Shown here: positions 1 to 12,794 of the stretch, piece by piece | Position numbering within the stretch: position 1 is the first letter of the stretch | How the letters are laid out: each line of letters opens with the position of its first letter | Origin: Saxidomus purpurata | Taxonomy: Eukaryota; Mollusca; Bivalvia; Venerida; Veneridae | Direction of reading: 5' to 3' | Length of the DNA stretch: 64,000 nt | Assembly: GCA_022818135.1 (NCBI GenBank) | Contig: JAFMSR010000002.1 | Coordinates: 23,087,677-23,151,676, forward strand | Notes under the pieces: model-generated | What the model was told of the DNA's origin: nothing | Database searches by the model: none | What the model saw: the letters and a program-made list of their open reading frames with translations, nothing else | Translations under genes and position numbers: made by a program

Positions 1-480
1 GAACTAGTTCTTGACCTCACATAACCAAGTTTTGAAAGCTACTTAGAGTTCAGCAATACTTACAGACTAATTTTCAAGGTATTTGGGTACAAAATGTGAC
101 TTCACAACCTTTTGTATGATTTGACCGGGTGACCGGTTTTAAGTCCAAATTAACTAGTTTCGACCTTGCCAAGAAATGATCAAGACAACCATTCTGACCA
201 AATTTCAGGATGATTGGGACTCAAATGTGACCTGTTGACTTAGTTTTTGACCTCACGTGATACATATTAAATGTCAAATTATCATTGAGATAAGCATCTT
301 GACTAATTTTCATAATGGTTGGACGTCTGATGTGGTCTCTAAAATATTCACAAGGTAACAGACGTCGACAGACGACGACACACAACAGACAGGCGCAGGA
401 CATCGGGCGATCACAATAGCTCATCTTTGAGCACTTGGTGCTCGGGTGAGCTATGAAACAACAGAACATTAGCCAATTAA
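1..480. repeat. TGACCT-rich tandem modules
   Basis: Degenerate modules of roughly 140 bp carry TTGACCTCACATAACCAAGTT, ACTTACAGACTAATTTTCA and ACAACCTTTT-TATGATTTGACC. The same block lies at 49680-50460. Such modules are familiar from bivalve genomes. Confidence 0.6.
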
Positions 481-2480
481 ACAACGGTTGACGAATGTAG
501 TGAAAAGGAATCTAATCTTCAAACGCGTGTATCCGGCGATGATTTTAAATGTACAAATGTCAGACCGTTGCAAACAAGTTACAAAAGACATGTAACTCGA
601 GTAACCTCTCGATTTATGAATATCAAGAGGGCCATGACCATCTAAATACGACGACTAACCAATAACTAATCTACATGTGACGGTATGTGCAGCAGAAACA
701 GTATGCAACAAGCTTTCGTACATGTACGTATGACAAACATACTTCAAACCTGCCCATAAGGATCAGACGATGTTCTTGGAACATTGCGAACGAATTGCGC
801 CGACGTACCACAATAATTATTTAGAAAACTTAACGTAAGTCCATATTGTGTAAAAACGATGTTGTGTGGTTAAGTGTTAGACTCTATATAACTTCTCTTA
901 GAACGATTTTCCCATGTTTTTTTTAAAACAAAACTGTTTACAATGAAAACATTCTACACACTGTCCTGTCATAAATTAAGCTGTACAATTATTTTTGCAT
1001 TGTTTGAGCGTTTTCACAATTTTTATAGAAGCGCATTTGTTATGGCATACCACCAATGTGGTTGAGGATAATAATGTTTGGGTTGTAAACAACTTAGAAG
1101 GAAAACTGATGAAGCTCGACTTGCTTTAAGCGGATGTGCGTCAAGACTAGATATAGTGCTTATAGTTTTCTAACGAAATTCTCTGGTTTTCGGTGTAAAC
1201 TTGTGCAGCTTAAACGTACCTATCGTGGGCCAATATGATGAACAATACTAGGATTGTGTTCCATGACAAGGCGCTTTAATACTACCTTGATGTCTGACGC
1301 ACATGTAAAAATGATGGAGAGCTTCCCATTAACATTTTTAAAATATAGCCTTTCCCTTTCTATTTTGTTGCACGGCGAACTGTCGTGAAGAAAAGAATCA
1401 GCTGTGTAACTTGTTGCAATTAACATGACGCGATGTGTAAAATCAATATCAAGCAAAGCAAGACTTCACCTACGACAAATAAATACACAATGTCCTCTAA
1501 GGGTTTAAATTTTCACATGCAATTAAGTAAAAATGTTTCGACTTAGTTTAAGTTTTATCAAAACAATGTAGATGGTTATTTTCATTGTCAATTTAACTTA
1601 GTAAGAGGCAGTAAATTAAAGAGGACACAGTAATATTGGTCTGTTTAAATTACTTCCCTTTTCCACTGTAACATACATCTAATTTTGTTAGTCGAACGTT
1701 CTGTGATTCACTCATTGTTTAATAAATGTTAATAAATCTTGTCAACTTTATGTAGATACAACTGCATTTTCGACTGATTGTCTCCCTGTAATTGTTTTTA
1801 CCCTGTCCGTCCGACAGTCTGTCACACTTCGTTTCCGCTCAATAACTTTAGATCCATATTACCCACATTCATCAATCTTCATAGGGTGATTGGCCTTACT
1901 GAGAAGATGAATTCTATTGCTGTTGGGATAAAAAGTTCAAAGATCAAGGTCACAGTGAACTGAAAATCGTTTCCGCTCAATAGCTTAAAATCCATATGAC
2001 CCACAGTCTTCAAACTTCATATGATGATTGGTCTTATAAAGAAAATGGTCCCTTTTTATTTATATGGGTCAGTAGATCAAAAGTCAAGATCATATACATT
2101 AAATCCCCCCATGAATATTCAGTTGGGGAGACATGCGTTTAAAAAAAGTTTTAAATGGACCTGAAACAATTATACCGGCTCGAAATTACATAAAGCTACT
2201 TCTTCACATATCTGATTGTGGTTGCATGGTTTTTAGCATGTCAGCCCACTTGCAGTTAATATCTTTTCAATGCAGTGTACATTTATAAACCTTACATATT
2301 GGAAACTACTAAAGAACCGGTCTATCAATTTTCTGCATTCAATAACAGGAAATTAGTCTGCCCCTCGTATGGTATGTTTACATGTTTTACATTCTTGAAG
2401 CAAACCATTCCTAATTCGTTTGGATTACTTGGTACTGCATCTATACCACCTATCAAATTTCTTTATCTAAAGTGAAATCG
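480..2480. repeat. Segmental duplication block, copy 1
   Basis: It aligns through most of its length with 50480-52500; its last third (1340-2480) also aligns with 59940-60960. 480-840 further matches 43625-43960. It includes two or three TTTCCGCTCAATA modules at 1830-2100. No open frame is conserved between the copies, so I call no gene here. Confidence 0.7.
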
Positions 2481-2499
2481 TATCTAAGTGAATCTGAAA

Positions 2500-3517
2500 T
2501 GACAATATGTAACCTTCTGAAATATATAAACAGTCCGTGTACTTACATAATTATGTAACATTTCGAAAAAAGATACATTCTATTTTGAAGTGTATGTTCA
2601 GCAGAATTTTGAAAGGGTTTAACAGAACAGCATGTATGACCGCGCTACCATGACGTCAATCATTTTTCGCCATGTTCACGAATGCTCCATTTTCTTGTAT
2701 TTAAATGTCCGCGAATAGACCCAACGGCTTAAAAATCCAATTTTGTAGTACTCTGCTAATGCAATCGCTGCAGATAAAAGAACATATGCGAGCTTGGCTA
2801 ATGAATTTATTTAGAGCAATCCTATTAATTAGTTCATTCAAATGAAGTGTTGATGAATGGTTACTATTGATATAAAAACTGACCCTCATTAAGCGACATT
2901 TAGTATTCATTTCAACAAACCAATTTGCATTTTAATGAAGTCGAATTGTTGCATTTATGGAGCATGTCAGTGCTTACCGACACATGGTAAAGGGCCTAGT
3001 TTGTATTTAGTTTGCCGTTACGTGTAAAATGTAACGGTCACTATTTTTGTTTCATTTAAAGTATACATTTAATTCATTTTATAAAGTAAACTGTTTATTC
3101 TACTCAATAGATTCACCTACGAAGAAAAACGTGTGACAAGTCTCTAAAAAAGAAGTACGTCAGGAAGAAAGACATTGAAAATATTATGCAGGCAAAGACA
3201 AAAATGATAAAACATAAGTCAAGCAGAACCTTATTGAATGAGGTATCCTGTCAAGAAAAATATTCTGTTGTACATTATAAGAATATATAATATTAACTGT
3301 AAGAGAATGATAGCCTGTGGTTAAATAACGATAACCAATCTTGAATGATTAAAAAGAAGGGGTGTTAAAATGCATATATACATAATAAATTGCGTACATA
3401 ATGATGATTTTAATATTGTTTATCAAGTTAATTCCATACGTTGGACGATAAATTGTATAGAAAACTTGATTGAGATCAATTGCATTTCGCTACAAGTTTT
3501 GTATCTCCGAACAAAAT
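2500..3517. other. No recognisable feature
   Basis: AT-rich sequence with scattered stops in all frames. I see no repeat partner or coding signal. Confidence 0.4.
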
Positions 3518-4697
3518 GTATTAAGGTGAAATGCGCCTCAAATATTTTGTTCGAATTTTCTCATGAAAGTTACACTGTGCATAGTTGAAGCTATTTCTGA
3601 TGTGGAAATCCGATTTCTTTGTTTTGATATCTCTTACGGTTTCTATGCTGTTATGCTTCAAACATTGCCACTGACGTCACTTTTTGCACAGCACGCTATT
3701 TCATGTTATTCCTCGAGTTTTCCGTCACCGCGCTGTTAATATTAAATTTATAGACAATATAAAATAACATGCGCCTTGCATCTGAATACAGTTTAAAGTA
3801 TACACAGGTCTACATTCCTTTGTGTTTTTAAGTTTTCAAGCTTAGTATGTATCTTTGAATTTTCGAGAAGATTGCGCATCCTTTCAAAATAATACGTATT
3901 CTTTTTCTCCGGTGTAAAGCACCAGCATATGAAATCTGAATTTTAAGACAGCTAATAACTTTTGTTTGTGGAGATCGAGATCAAATTCGCCACCCCTAGT
4001 TTCACATGCGAGTCTCTTGTTTTAAAACTACATATATGATTTGTTTTCGCTCGTTGTTTTGTTTACTTATCGTTCTCCACACACCGAATCACTAATGAGT
4101 GGAAGAACCAGCGACTTTTCATTAGTGGTACACGTATTACGCAAACAAATTAACCTGATCCTGACCTTTTTACATGAATATATTTTCCAGCGATTACTTC
4201 GAATAAATAAATTTCCGTAAGTGCGAGATCACGGATATTGTAGGTGTAATATAATTCCTTTATACTTTGCTAATAACCGACGATAAATCCGCAGTGGAGT
4301 GGGTTGCGTGAAGAATTAAAGTCAAGCAGCATGCGGGTTCGAATCTTTGAAACTTACTGTTTCGACATTTCGACATATAGTGCAAATGAACGCGCAATTA
4401 TACTGACTAAAAACTCAAGAAATTCTTTATAAAGCGCTGAAGAAGAAGGGGTTAATAAACTGCAGATGTGATGTAAGCTTATAGAATTCATTTATTGTAA
4501 TATGAAATAAATTTATATGCTTTGAATATTAAAAGTTTTTATTATTAACTTAGCTAAGGCCAGTTTTTTTTTTTATCTCACTATAGTTTACCTACTTTTG
4601 CTAGGGTAAAACTCACAAAGTACAGAAAAAAATCGTGCGCTATATTCTAACTGAGTGACGAAACACTTCTATTTGTTTGTTTTTTTTATTGTTTTTA

Positions 4698-4880
4698 AGT
4701 CCCGGCCGACCCTGGGTGAACTTGCCAAGGCACCTGACAGACGCAGGTAATCATGAGGCCTTGTTAATTCGCCCGAGTGACAAACTCATTCACAGTTTGG
4801 TGTTCTGCTTAGTGCATTGTCCACTGGCACATCCCCTGTTTCCTTGCCGGGGATCACAGGCTGGTCATCTGCCACATAGG
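4698..4880. repeat. GC-richer repeat fragment
   Basis: GTCCCGGCCGACCCTGGGTG and AACTTGCCAA recur inverted at 34500-34545. The stretch is less AT-rich than its surroundings. Function unknown. Confidence 0.3.
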
Positions 4881-5199
4881 TCAATACGGAGTAAAGTTAG
4901 TTTAGCGTTACAAATATGAAATAAAGTATATAAAACTTGTGACGGAAAACTCATTTCCAACCTGTGATGATTATAAAATATGAAAGATAGTTTAAACGGC
5001 CAAATTAAAGTGAAGAAAACATTTCTTACTTGCCTTTTCGAACACCCGGACAATCAAAATCACTATTATTAAACATGACGATAGACTGCAGATTGCATTT
5101 TGGTTTGTATCATGCACTATGATTGAAAATGGTCATTTCTATCGCACAGAAAATCGAACAAAACTGTGTAGTAAACGTTCTTTCATGAATTTAACACTA

Positions 5200-5390
5200 T
5201 GTGGGGAGACGCCGATGTGTAGATGTAGAGCTGCGGACACCTCATTCGAAGGTTGCCGGTTCGAATCCCATCAGGGGAATTTGACCGGGGCCTCTTAAAT
5301 TCCTCTTGTCTGTGCAACAACTGGTCGTACTCCAGGAAGAATCCATCGATATTATAGTTATTATGGCATGCAAGAGTATGCGACAATTGA
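5200..5390 (+). mobile_element. tRNA-derived SINE candidate
   Basis: GTGTAGATGTAGAGCTGCGG resembles a pol III A box. The perfect B box GGTTCGAATCC follows at 5258-5268 within a tRNA-like stem context (GAAGGTTGCCGG). The tail is not clear. It is not a full tRNA, since no acceptor stem closes. Confidence 0.45.
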
Positions 5391-6149
5391 TGTGAATAAC
5401 TAAAATTAAATGAAGTAGATATTTTATTTTTCAGTACGTTTATACGTAATCACATTTTACATACTGCTAATTTCATGTCTTTAGATCATTGGTATTTTGT
5501 CATAAACAGTATTTATATATCTGACAAAGTATGAATTTGTGCATAAATTTTTCATTATTCCAAGGACACATGTGAATATTGCATTTAAACGCTGTCAGAC
5601 ATGGGGTAGGGGTACGAATTCGTAAAATTACGAAATACTAAAGTCGGTGACCCTTAATTTTTACAATGTCAACTAATTGCAATATCGTTTTCACAAAACA
5701 TATTGAACTTTTACGTTTTTTCATCGAGCCGATTTCTTACAAATTTAATTTTACGCACAAATTTTACCAAAACTCGAAGTCATATATTTCCATTTTGACG
5801 TCACAAATTCGTGCATAGCGGTTACAACGTCAAACTTTTTACGTCCAATTTTATTATCGGTTTGTAGCTCTTATTGAAAGATATAAGAGAAAATCAGAAG
5901 GTTGGAAATATTTTACAAAGGCAAAACGCTACAGCTTAAAAACCTGCCGACAGCGTAAGAAAGCGCCGCGGTGGTAAAAAAGTGACGTCAGAAGCTATGT
6001 TTGAAGCACTACTGAAGAAAAAGTTTACAAGATATTACAAAGAGAGATTCCCTGTGAAATCAGAAATATGCTGGAATATACATGGTGCAAATGTGAGAAG
6101 AAAATTCAAGAAATTAATTTGAGGCGCATTCCACCTTTCATTAAAAGAT

Positions 6150-7190
6150 CAAATTTTTAACTTCCCTCTGGTTGCCTCTAATTACATGTTTGTATGTACA
6201 TGTACATATGTCCGTCTATGTCATTAATAACCTCATTTTAGAATTTATATCAAATTTCTAAAGACCTTAATAATGTACGAAGCAATAACTACTTTACCTA
6301 TTTTTAAGCGAAACATTGATATTACTTTTCTCCCGGAACATGAGTGAGTGTTTTTCATTGCTTTATTGTAATCAATGGATACATGTAGATTTACTTTTTG
6401 TTTCTACCGCAACGATGTCATTGTCACGTGTCATATGGTTTTCTGATTTGATCTTTCATCTTGGTGTGAAACTCTATAGTAACATGTTCGATCAAAATCC
6501 CTATGATTTACAAGATATGATTCGTCAGGGTGGTTATTTTATGGATCTGTAAGGAATAGGAGGGAGAACTCCTATTTAATTTGCTCTTGCATCAGCTCTC
6601 TTGATCGTATTTGACTATGTAAAAAGGTTGAGCTGTTGTGACGCAAATAGCAGTTACTGTACCAATGCTCCTGACATAAGCTGAAATATTATTTATCAAA
6701 TTTTTAAACGTTTTTATCTCTCATAGTATGTTTTAAATGGTATGTAGACTTCTATATGTTATGATTCAATCAAATAAAACAAAACAATAACGTGGTGCTA
6801 ATGATTACAAAAGAAATAGGCCAAACAATGTAAAAAGATAATATTGCCAGTCATCAGTTTTTGAACAAGTCTTACAGCCGGAGGTAACCTCCTATACTGA
6901 AAACAATGTTGCATAAGTAAACATTTAATACTGGACTAGCGTGATGCGTCACAATCACCCGCCTCATACCAGAGTCTTGCATTATCTCACCACATCAACC
7001 AGACAAGTAGTGTTTAAGTTGTAGACCCTTTGATATTGCTACAGCTGTACTCTCATAACCCAGTCAATTTGTAATGCAGTCAACTCAGAAAGGAAGATGC
7101 CCGAAGCGTTAATATAACACCTATATTTCTTTTTGTTTTCTTATCGATAATAAACTTCATGGTTAGACTTTAATTTAACCAGTATTGCTT
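6150..7190. other. No recognisable gene
   Basis: A short stretch at 6320-6350 (CTTTTCTCCCGGAACATGAG) resembles 54170-54200. Otherwise I see nothing beyond AT-rich unique sequence. Confidence 0.35.
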
Positions 7191-8175
7191 AGATGTCTTA
7201 CATTAGTGTAAAACATCATGACCACGACTTCTGACCAACTGACTCAAAAAGCAATAGAACTAGGACTCATTCTCTATAAACTCTAGATATCAGTTTATAT
7301 TATAATATTTTGTACCTTAATTCATTCAAATGACATCATTGATATATCATATGGTTGATTAGTTATGTGTACGTGTATTGATCACAATGTAACATGATTC
7401 TTCATTTGATCGTTTCATACCCAATACTGTATGCATTGGTAGAATTTAAAACTTGAAACTTGGGCCTTTTAGTTATATAATCATAGGATTATCTGTTTTC
7501 CAGTTATTGATCGGAAACCATAGGTGACGGAAGACAGACGGACATCTATCGCAAAAACAATATATCTCAACACTATTTTGGGGATAAATATATTTACTTT
7601 GACATGTGGTTTTCTTATTAATCTGCTATACTGGGTGCTAGTTGTAGAACACCGACAATCAGGTTATTTATAAAACATGGCTGAATAATAGACAAAATAA
7701 TGCAACATACTGAACGTAAGAACAGATTACACTCTAACATTTAAACCAGACTTTAACATTTATAACATGTGTCGTAATTTTCAAAGAGTTAAATGTTTAC
7801 TTTTATGTCATGAACACTCCTATACTGAACTGGTTTTACTTGTCTAAGATCGTACTGAATATTAGGAAATGGGCATTTTTTCATGTCGTGCTCTATTTAC
7901 ATTTCAAGTGATTCTTATTGCACAAAGTACCATGAATTGTGTTTATAAGGTTGCAAGGTCTGCATTTTTTTCTGTTTACTTATTAATATCAATTTAGTTT
8001 CGAACCAAATCATCATCAAGCACAAGTTTTTTTTGATGAATAAGGTTCATGGCAGTTTTAGTTCCTTTCTCCTCAATTGAAATATCAAGAAGAGAATACT
8101 GCAAAACAAAGATGTTAAGATTTTCTCGATACAAATAAATCCATGCTGAAATACAGCACTGTACGACATTTAATT
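7190..8175. repeat. Duplicated flank block, uninterrupted copy
   Basis: It aligns with 31660-35050, where two large insertions interrupt it: the satellite element at 31770-33217, and the MITE nest at about 33600-34560. This copy shows the empty sites, for example at 7300-7325. 8180-8640 likewise aligns with 54205-54640. Confidence 0.65.
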
Positions 8176-9330
8176 AACACCGAAACCAATTTCTTCCAAT
8201 TTAAAATCTCTTCAAGGTAATTTCTTACCTACCTGTCCCAGGTTTAACCTATCATTTTCAAATAAACACGCCTGGTAACATATCTTAGCATACGTATACA
8301 GTAGATACTTCACATTAGAGTAAAAACTATAAATGCGTAACTTCTACATCATAATTAAATTAAAGCATTTCGCAAACCTTTGTATACCTGGCATTTATCA
8401 ATTTAATAACAAGCCTAATAAAACAGTGATAAACGATTGGAAAGAATAATTATGTGTCGCCCTTTTGATGAATAAGTTGGGCCATGTAGTTCATAAATGT
8501 TTATATATACGTCACCTTTTAAGCATCAATATCTGTTTAGTTTACTCTTACCATGATCGTCAAAAACAACAAGACGACTTCATGTATAAACCTGATGATG
8601 TCATAAGCGATTATTGAGGTATTCCGTTAAGCTTATACTATAATATGTACAGATTTGTTATCAACTATATATAACCAGAAAACAAGCGTTGTATTCTCTG
8701 TAATGTACGACGCCCATAGTTTGATGTTCTGTGAGAAACCGTCCTGAATAACACCAGCTTCATGACTACGCGGATGAATATAACCCAGCATTATTTGACA
8801 ACAACATTTCCTTAAGCTTATGGAAATTAAAAAAAAAAAAAACGAGTCGTGTGGTTAATCGTTTAATATATAAACGTCCATCGTTCTGATTTGAATCTTT
8901 CATGTCCCAGTGTATCAAAAATATTTCTGTAGCATTTAGACATTTTACTTTCAGTAGCTATAGTTATTTATTATAAACGTGATAACTGACTTCGAATTGC
9001 GCTTTTGTCTTGTGGTTGCTTATATTTTTGATAATACATTCCTATGCACATCAATGAGGAAAAATGTGAAAAGTAGGTAAGTATAAATATTAGAAAAGTT
9101 GTACCAAAATTTTCATTAAAATTGTTTTACAGTTTATTTTGACTGCTTCACTGAGACATAATATTATTAAATTCTGAGAGATACTTAAAACAACAGAGGA
9201 AAAAAGTAAATACGAAAGTTGTAATTACATAAGTAATTGTGCTACCACAAACTAATAAAGAATTTTTACATGGAACAAGAACATTCTATAAATGATATGA
9301 ACGACAGTAATAAAGGGAAGACTTCTAAGT
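8176..9330. other. Duplicated flank and unique sequence
   Basis: 8180-8640 matches 54205-54640. 8238-8256 is the empty site of the element inserted at 54279. 8650-9330 shows only AT-rich sequence. Confidence 0.4.
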
Positions 9331-9331
9331 A

Positions 9332-9447
9332 TAAGTTAGTGTTTATTAAGTCAAATTTTAACAATTAAGAAACCCTAAGGGAGCGAGCGGTAGTAAGCGA
9401 CCGGGGTTTCTTAATTGTTCAAATTTGACTTAATAAACTCTAACTTA
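9332..9447. repeat. Palindromic hairpin element
   Basis: ATAAGTTAGTGTTTATTAAG to TTAAGAAACC on the left is mirrored by GGTTTCTTAATTG to CTTAATAAACTCTAACTTA on the right, around GGGAGCGAGCGGTAG. The same family lies at 61987-62142, and the flanks downstream (9470-9600) match 62190 and 62770-62880. Confidence 0.65.
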
Positions 9448-9904
9448 CTTAGTGTTTGCACAGCCACCGACATGAATTGTGGGCGGAGCTAAAGTACTTT
9501 CTATTAAGAGCGAACTCTAAATAAATTAAGTGATTTCAGTAGTTAGTTTTAATAAAAAAGAAAGACGTTTATTTGAAAATCTGAGCGATTCGGGAAAATG
9601 GGGTCAAACACTTAATGCTGTTATATTTCTTGATTACCAGCTCGTGTCCTGGGAAGGTGTATTGGAAATGGGAATTACTAAACCGGGTGGTCAGATACTA
9701 TATCAGTGATTGACGTTGTCCCGGCTATTGCTAAGATTCTATCCCTTGCCAGAGAACCCACTGGCTCATTTAGAATCAGGAAGTTCCCTTCAGTGGATAC
9801 CCATGCACTGTGGTATTCATGGCAATTTAACATTTAACATTTATAACATATGTCGTAATTTTGAAAGAGTTTTAATCTAATTTAATGGATATCATTGAAT
9901 CTTT

Positions 9905-10085
9905 AATAGTTTTTCATGCCTGTATGATGGCTTCTACCTCTGCCTTGTAGTAAGTACAGTGCTAGCTTGTTGGAATGCTAACTGTCTCTGACCAACGAGT
10001 CGTGTGCATGATGAATAAAAGCATCACCATCTTGTATAGCAGCAGTAGAGACGTCTGTATACACATGTGTCACTGTCTCTCATGG
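9905..10085 (-). pseudogene. Degraded RNase H domain of a retroelement
   Basis: On the minus strand a frame reads V-Y-T-D-V-S-T-A-A-I-Q-D-G. A second frame follows with S-I-P-T-S, a stop, then H-C-T-Y-Y-K-A-E-V-E-A-I. This is the order of conserved pieces in LINE-type RNase H (Y-T-D-G-S ... N-Y-x-A-E). Frameshifts and stops show that it is dead. Confidence 0.4.
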
Positions 10086-10194
10086 ATAGACTACCAAGAT
10101 TATGGCTTTTGTCATCGATTTTCATCTTTCAACTTCCATATCCGGTTGTGGTCTAGTCACTGTAGTGCATATACTGATGTTTGACAGGTCATAT

Positions 10195-10446
10195 TTACAT
10201 TAGTCTGGCTGTTCTAAATGGTCCAGAAAACTGCCGGTGGTCATGGACAAAGCTAATACTTTTCAGTTGATTCTTTGTTGGGGCCCCAAGTTTTGAATCA
10301 GGGGTTGTGTGGCAATAACTGTCACTTTCTGATTTGTCGTTGCGGCCATCATCGAAGCTGCAGAGCCAAATTTTAAGGGTGATTGACGCGAGCACAAGTA
10401 AGACCTGCAGGAAGCAGTCATCGAGAGTAGTTAATATAAGTTGCAA
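10195..10446 (-). other. Unrecognised open frame
   Basis: An 83-codon minus-strand frame with a hydrophobic stretch (VLLVLASITLKIWL), then a Ser/Lys-rich tail ending F-R-T-A-R-L-M. A TTCCTGCAG lies before VLL and could be a splice acceptor. It lies just upstream, in the same orientation, of the RNase H relic, so it may be part of that element. I do not recognise it. Confidence 0.2.
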
Positions 10447-10480
10447 GAATTTATTCTACAATTGATGTAAAATGAATAAA

Positions 10481-10982
10481 TTTAAAGGGAAAGGCAAGTC
10501 AGATATTGAAGTACTTGTTAATAAGAACACACACTGTTGAAAGAAATCGGAGGATTAAATGTGAAGATATTGAAGATTGAAAATGTCTAAAATGGAGGAT
10601 CATGGAGGCGGCCATTTTGAATTTGTGATGTCATAGTGCTGTAATTAAATATTCATACATGTACTACAGCTAAGTTAAATATAGCAGCTTCAAAAATATA
10701 TTAAAACATGGTAATCTAAATGACACTTAATGAATGTCATCAATTTCAGGTGAAAGACAGTCACTAAAAAATTAGTAAATGGGGTTCAAAATTAAGTTTT
10801 GAAAAAAGGGCGTATCTAATAGTGTGTCTAATTTGCATATATGTGCATATTAACTAAATCTTAGATTTCTGATAACTCATCTAATTTTTATCCGATTTCA
10901 AAAGCTCGTTCAAAGGTGTGTTTTTGTTAACAAGCTCTTCAATTTCATGGTCAGTTATATTTTGACTTGAGTTCCCTATTAA
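10481..10982. mobile_element. MITE of the AGGGAAAGGCAAG family, copy 1
   Basis: It begins TTTAAAGGGAAAGGCAAGTC and ends GAGTTCCCTATTAA. The body (CACTGTTGAAAG, GCGGCCATTTTGAA, AGCAGCTTCAAA) matches 46744-47257. It has TTAA-like ends and no coding capacity. Confidence 0.6.
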
Positions 10983-10984
10983 AC

Positions 10985-11130
10985 TAAGACAATTCAGATC
11001 TGGTATTTTTCCACGGAGAGGAGAAACTGGACGATATGTAGGCGAGACTGTGCAGATTCTGTTCCTTAATTCAGTTGAAGACGAAACACATGTTTTTTTA
11101 CAATGAGATTTATGTAATGACATTTGATTA
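10985..11130 (+). pseudogene. 3' end of a LINE ORF2, degraded
   Basis: On the plus strand the pieces E-T-G-R-Y-V, then R-L-C-R-F-C-S, then N-S-V-E-D-E-T-H-V-F-L-Q appear in order across shifted frames. Non-LTR ORF2 proteins end in a C-x-x-C ... E-D-E-x-H-x-x-x-x-C region of this kind. There is a stop where the last Cys is expected. Confidence 0.4.
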
Positions 11131-11459
11131 TACGCTTTTGGAGATATCCTTCTAGGAAATGATTTTCATACATTAACAATTGACCAGAAACTGATTACTA
11201 GTACACTACTAAAGAATTACCCACGGAAATGTGCTAAAAATCCTACTTACGTAGAAAGAACATTATCTGTTCGCGCTAAGCATTATTATACCTATGCTAT
11301 AATAATGATAATTATCAGTGTTCATTTAGAAACAGTTTATTGTTCCTTCCAAGGAATGAACAGTTGGAATTGTACAGACATACTTGACTGAACAATGCAT
11401 CACGTAAGCCGTTTTTTAGTGTGTTTCCGTTATTAGTTAAGGATGTCTGCTACGTTGTG

Positions 11460-12790
11460 TTAAGATTTCAACGATTTTCTGAAAATCAACATATATCAAG
11501 GGGAACATATCACCATCAAAATAAAACCTTAAAAAAGGTACCTATCCAGGCTTTTTTTGGCGCTAGGCTTCAAGGAACTATGTCACCATATTTGGGAATG
11601 CAAAAACATTATTAAGTCATAGTTAACCATCATTATCTCATGTTTATTCCATTAGGTAAAACCAAAAATTGACTCGGAACAAATAGTTGCTGAAATGCAA
11701 AATGTTAAAATTGAATTACCCCACCCACTTTTTTTCAGAATGACACTTAATTCATGCATATCGATGGCCTTTAAAACAGTGAAGGGATTTCAACGATTTT
11801 CTGAAAATCAACATACATCAAGGGGAACATATCACCATCAAAATAAAACCTTAAAAAAGGTACCTATCCAGACTTTTTTTGGCGCTAGGCTTCAAGAAAC
11901 TATGTCACCATATTTGGGAATGCAAAAACATTATTTAGTCATAGTTTACCATCATCATCTCCTGTTTATTCCATTAGGTAAAACCAAACATTTTTTTATT
12001 ACATGAATGTTGAAAATAATTGTACTGTGATTGAAAATCACTAAAAAAAATGACTCGGAACAAAGTTGCTGAAATGAAAAATGTTAAAATTGAATTACCC
12101 CACCCACTTATTTTCAGAATGGCACTTAATTCGTGCATATCGATGGCCTTTAAATCAGTGAAGGGATTTCAACGATTTTCTGAAAATCAACATACATCAA
12201 GGGGAGCATATCAGCATCAAAATAAAACCTTAAAAAAGGTACCTATCCAGGCTTTTTTTGGCGCTAGGCTTCAAGAAACTATGTCACCATATTTGGGAAT
12301 GCAAAAACATTATTTAGTCATAGTTTACCATCATCATCTCCTGTTTATTCCATTAGGTAAAACCAAACATTTTTTTATTACATGAATGTTGAAAATAATT
12401 GTACTGTGATTGAAAATCACTAAAAAAAATGACTCGGAACAAAGTTGCCGAAATGAAAAATGTTAAAATTGAATTACCCCACCCACTTATTTTCAGAATG
12501 GCACTTAATTCGTGCATATCGATGGCCTTTAAATCAGTGAAGGGATTTCAACGATTTTCTGAAAATCAACATACATCAAGGGGAGCATATCAGCATCAAA
12601 ATAAAACCTTAAAAAAGGTACCTATCCAGGCTTTTTTTGGCGCTAGGCTTCAAGAAACTATGTCACCATATTTGGGAACGCAAAAACATTATTAAGTCAT
12701 AGTTAACCATCATTATCTCCTGTTTATTCCATTAGGTAAAACCAAACATTTTTTAATTACATGAATGTTGAAAATATTGGTACTGTGATT
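11460..12790. repeat. 379-bp tandem repeat array, about 3.5 units
   Basis: Units align at 11695, 12074 and 12453 (offset 379 bp), with a partial unit from 11460. Neighbouring units are nearly identical. Each contains an open frame of up to 111 codons (start M-T-R-N-K-V-A-E-M in the full ones). Because 379 is not a multiple of 3, the frames do not join. I see no splice or promoter context, so I treat it as a satellite, not as genes. Confidence 0.85.
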
Positions 12791-12794
12791 GAAA

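Larger units (their letters stand above)
3518..6146. mobile_element. Possible transposon with long inverted ends
   Basis: AAGGTGAAATGCGCCTCAAA near 3522 is matched, inverted, by TTTGAGGCGCATTCCACCTT near 6140. The match extends for about 220 bp (3518-3740 against 5975-6146) through GAAGCATAACAG-like and GTGACGTCA sequences. The interior encodes no transposase that I can see. A clean target duplication is not visible. Confidence 0.5.

Noticed and set aside
5200..5390. A real tRNA gene
   Set aside because: A and B boxes are present but no acceptor stem or full cloverleaf closes, so a SINE is more likely.
10881..11123. 80-codon minus-strand frame as a possible gene
   Set aside because: It overlaps the MITE end and the opposite strand of the LINE tail, where the recognisable motif lies on the plus strand.
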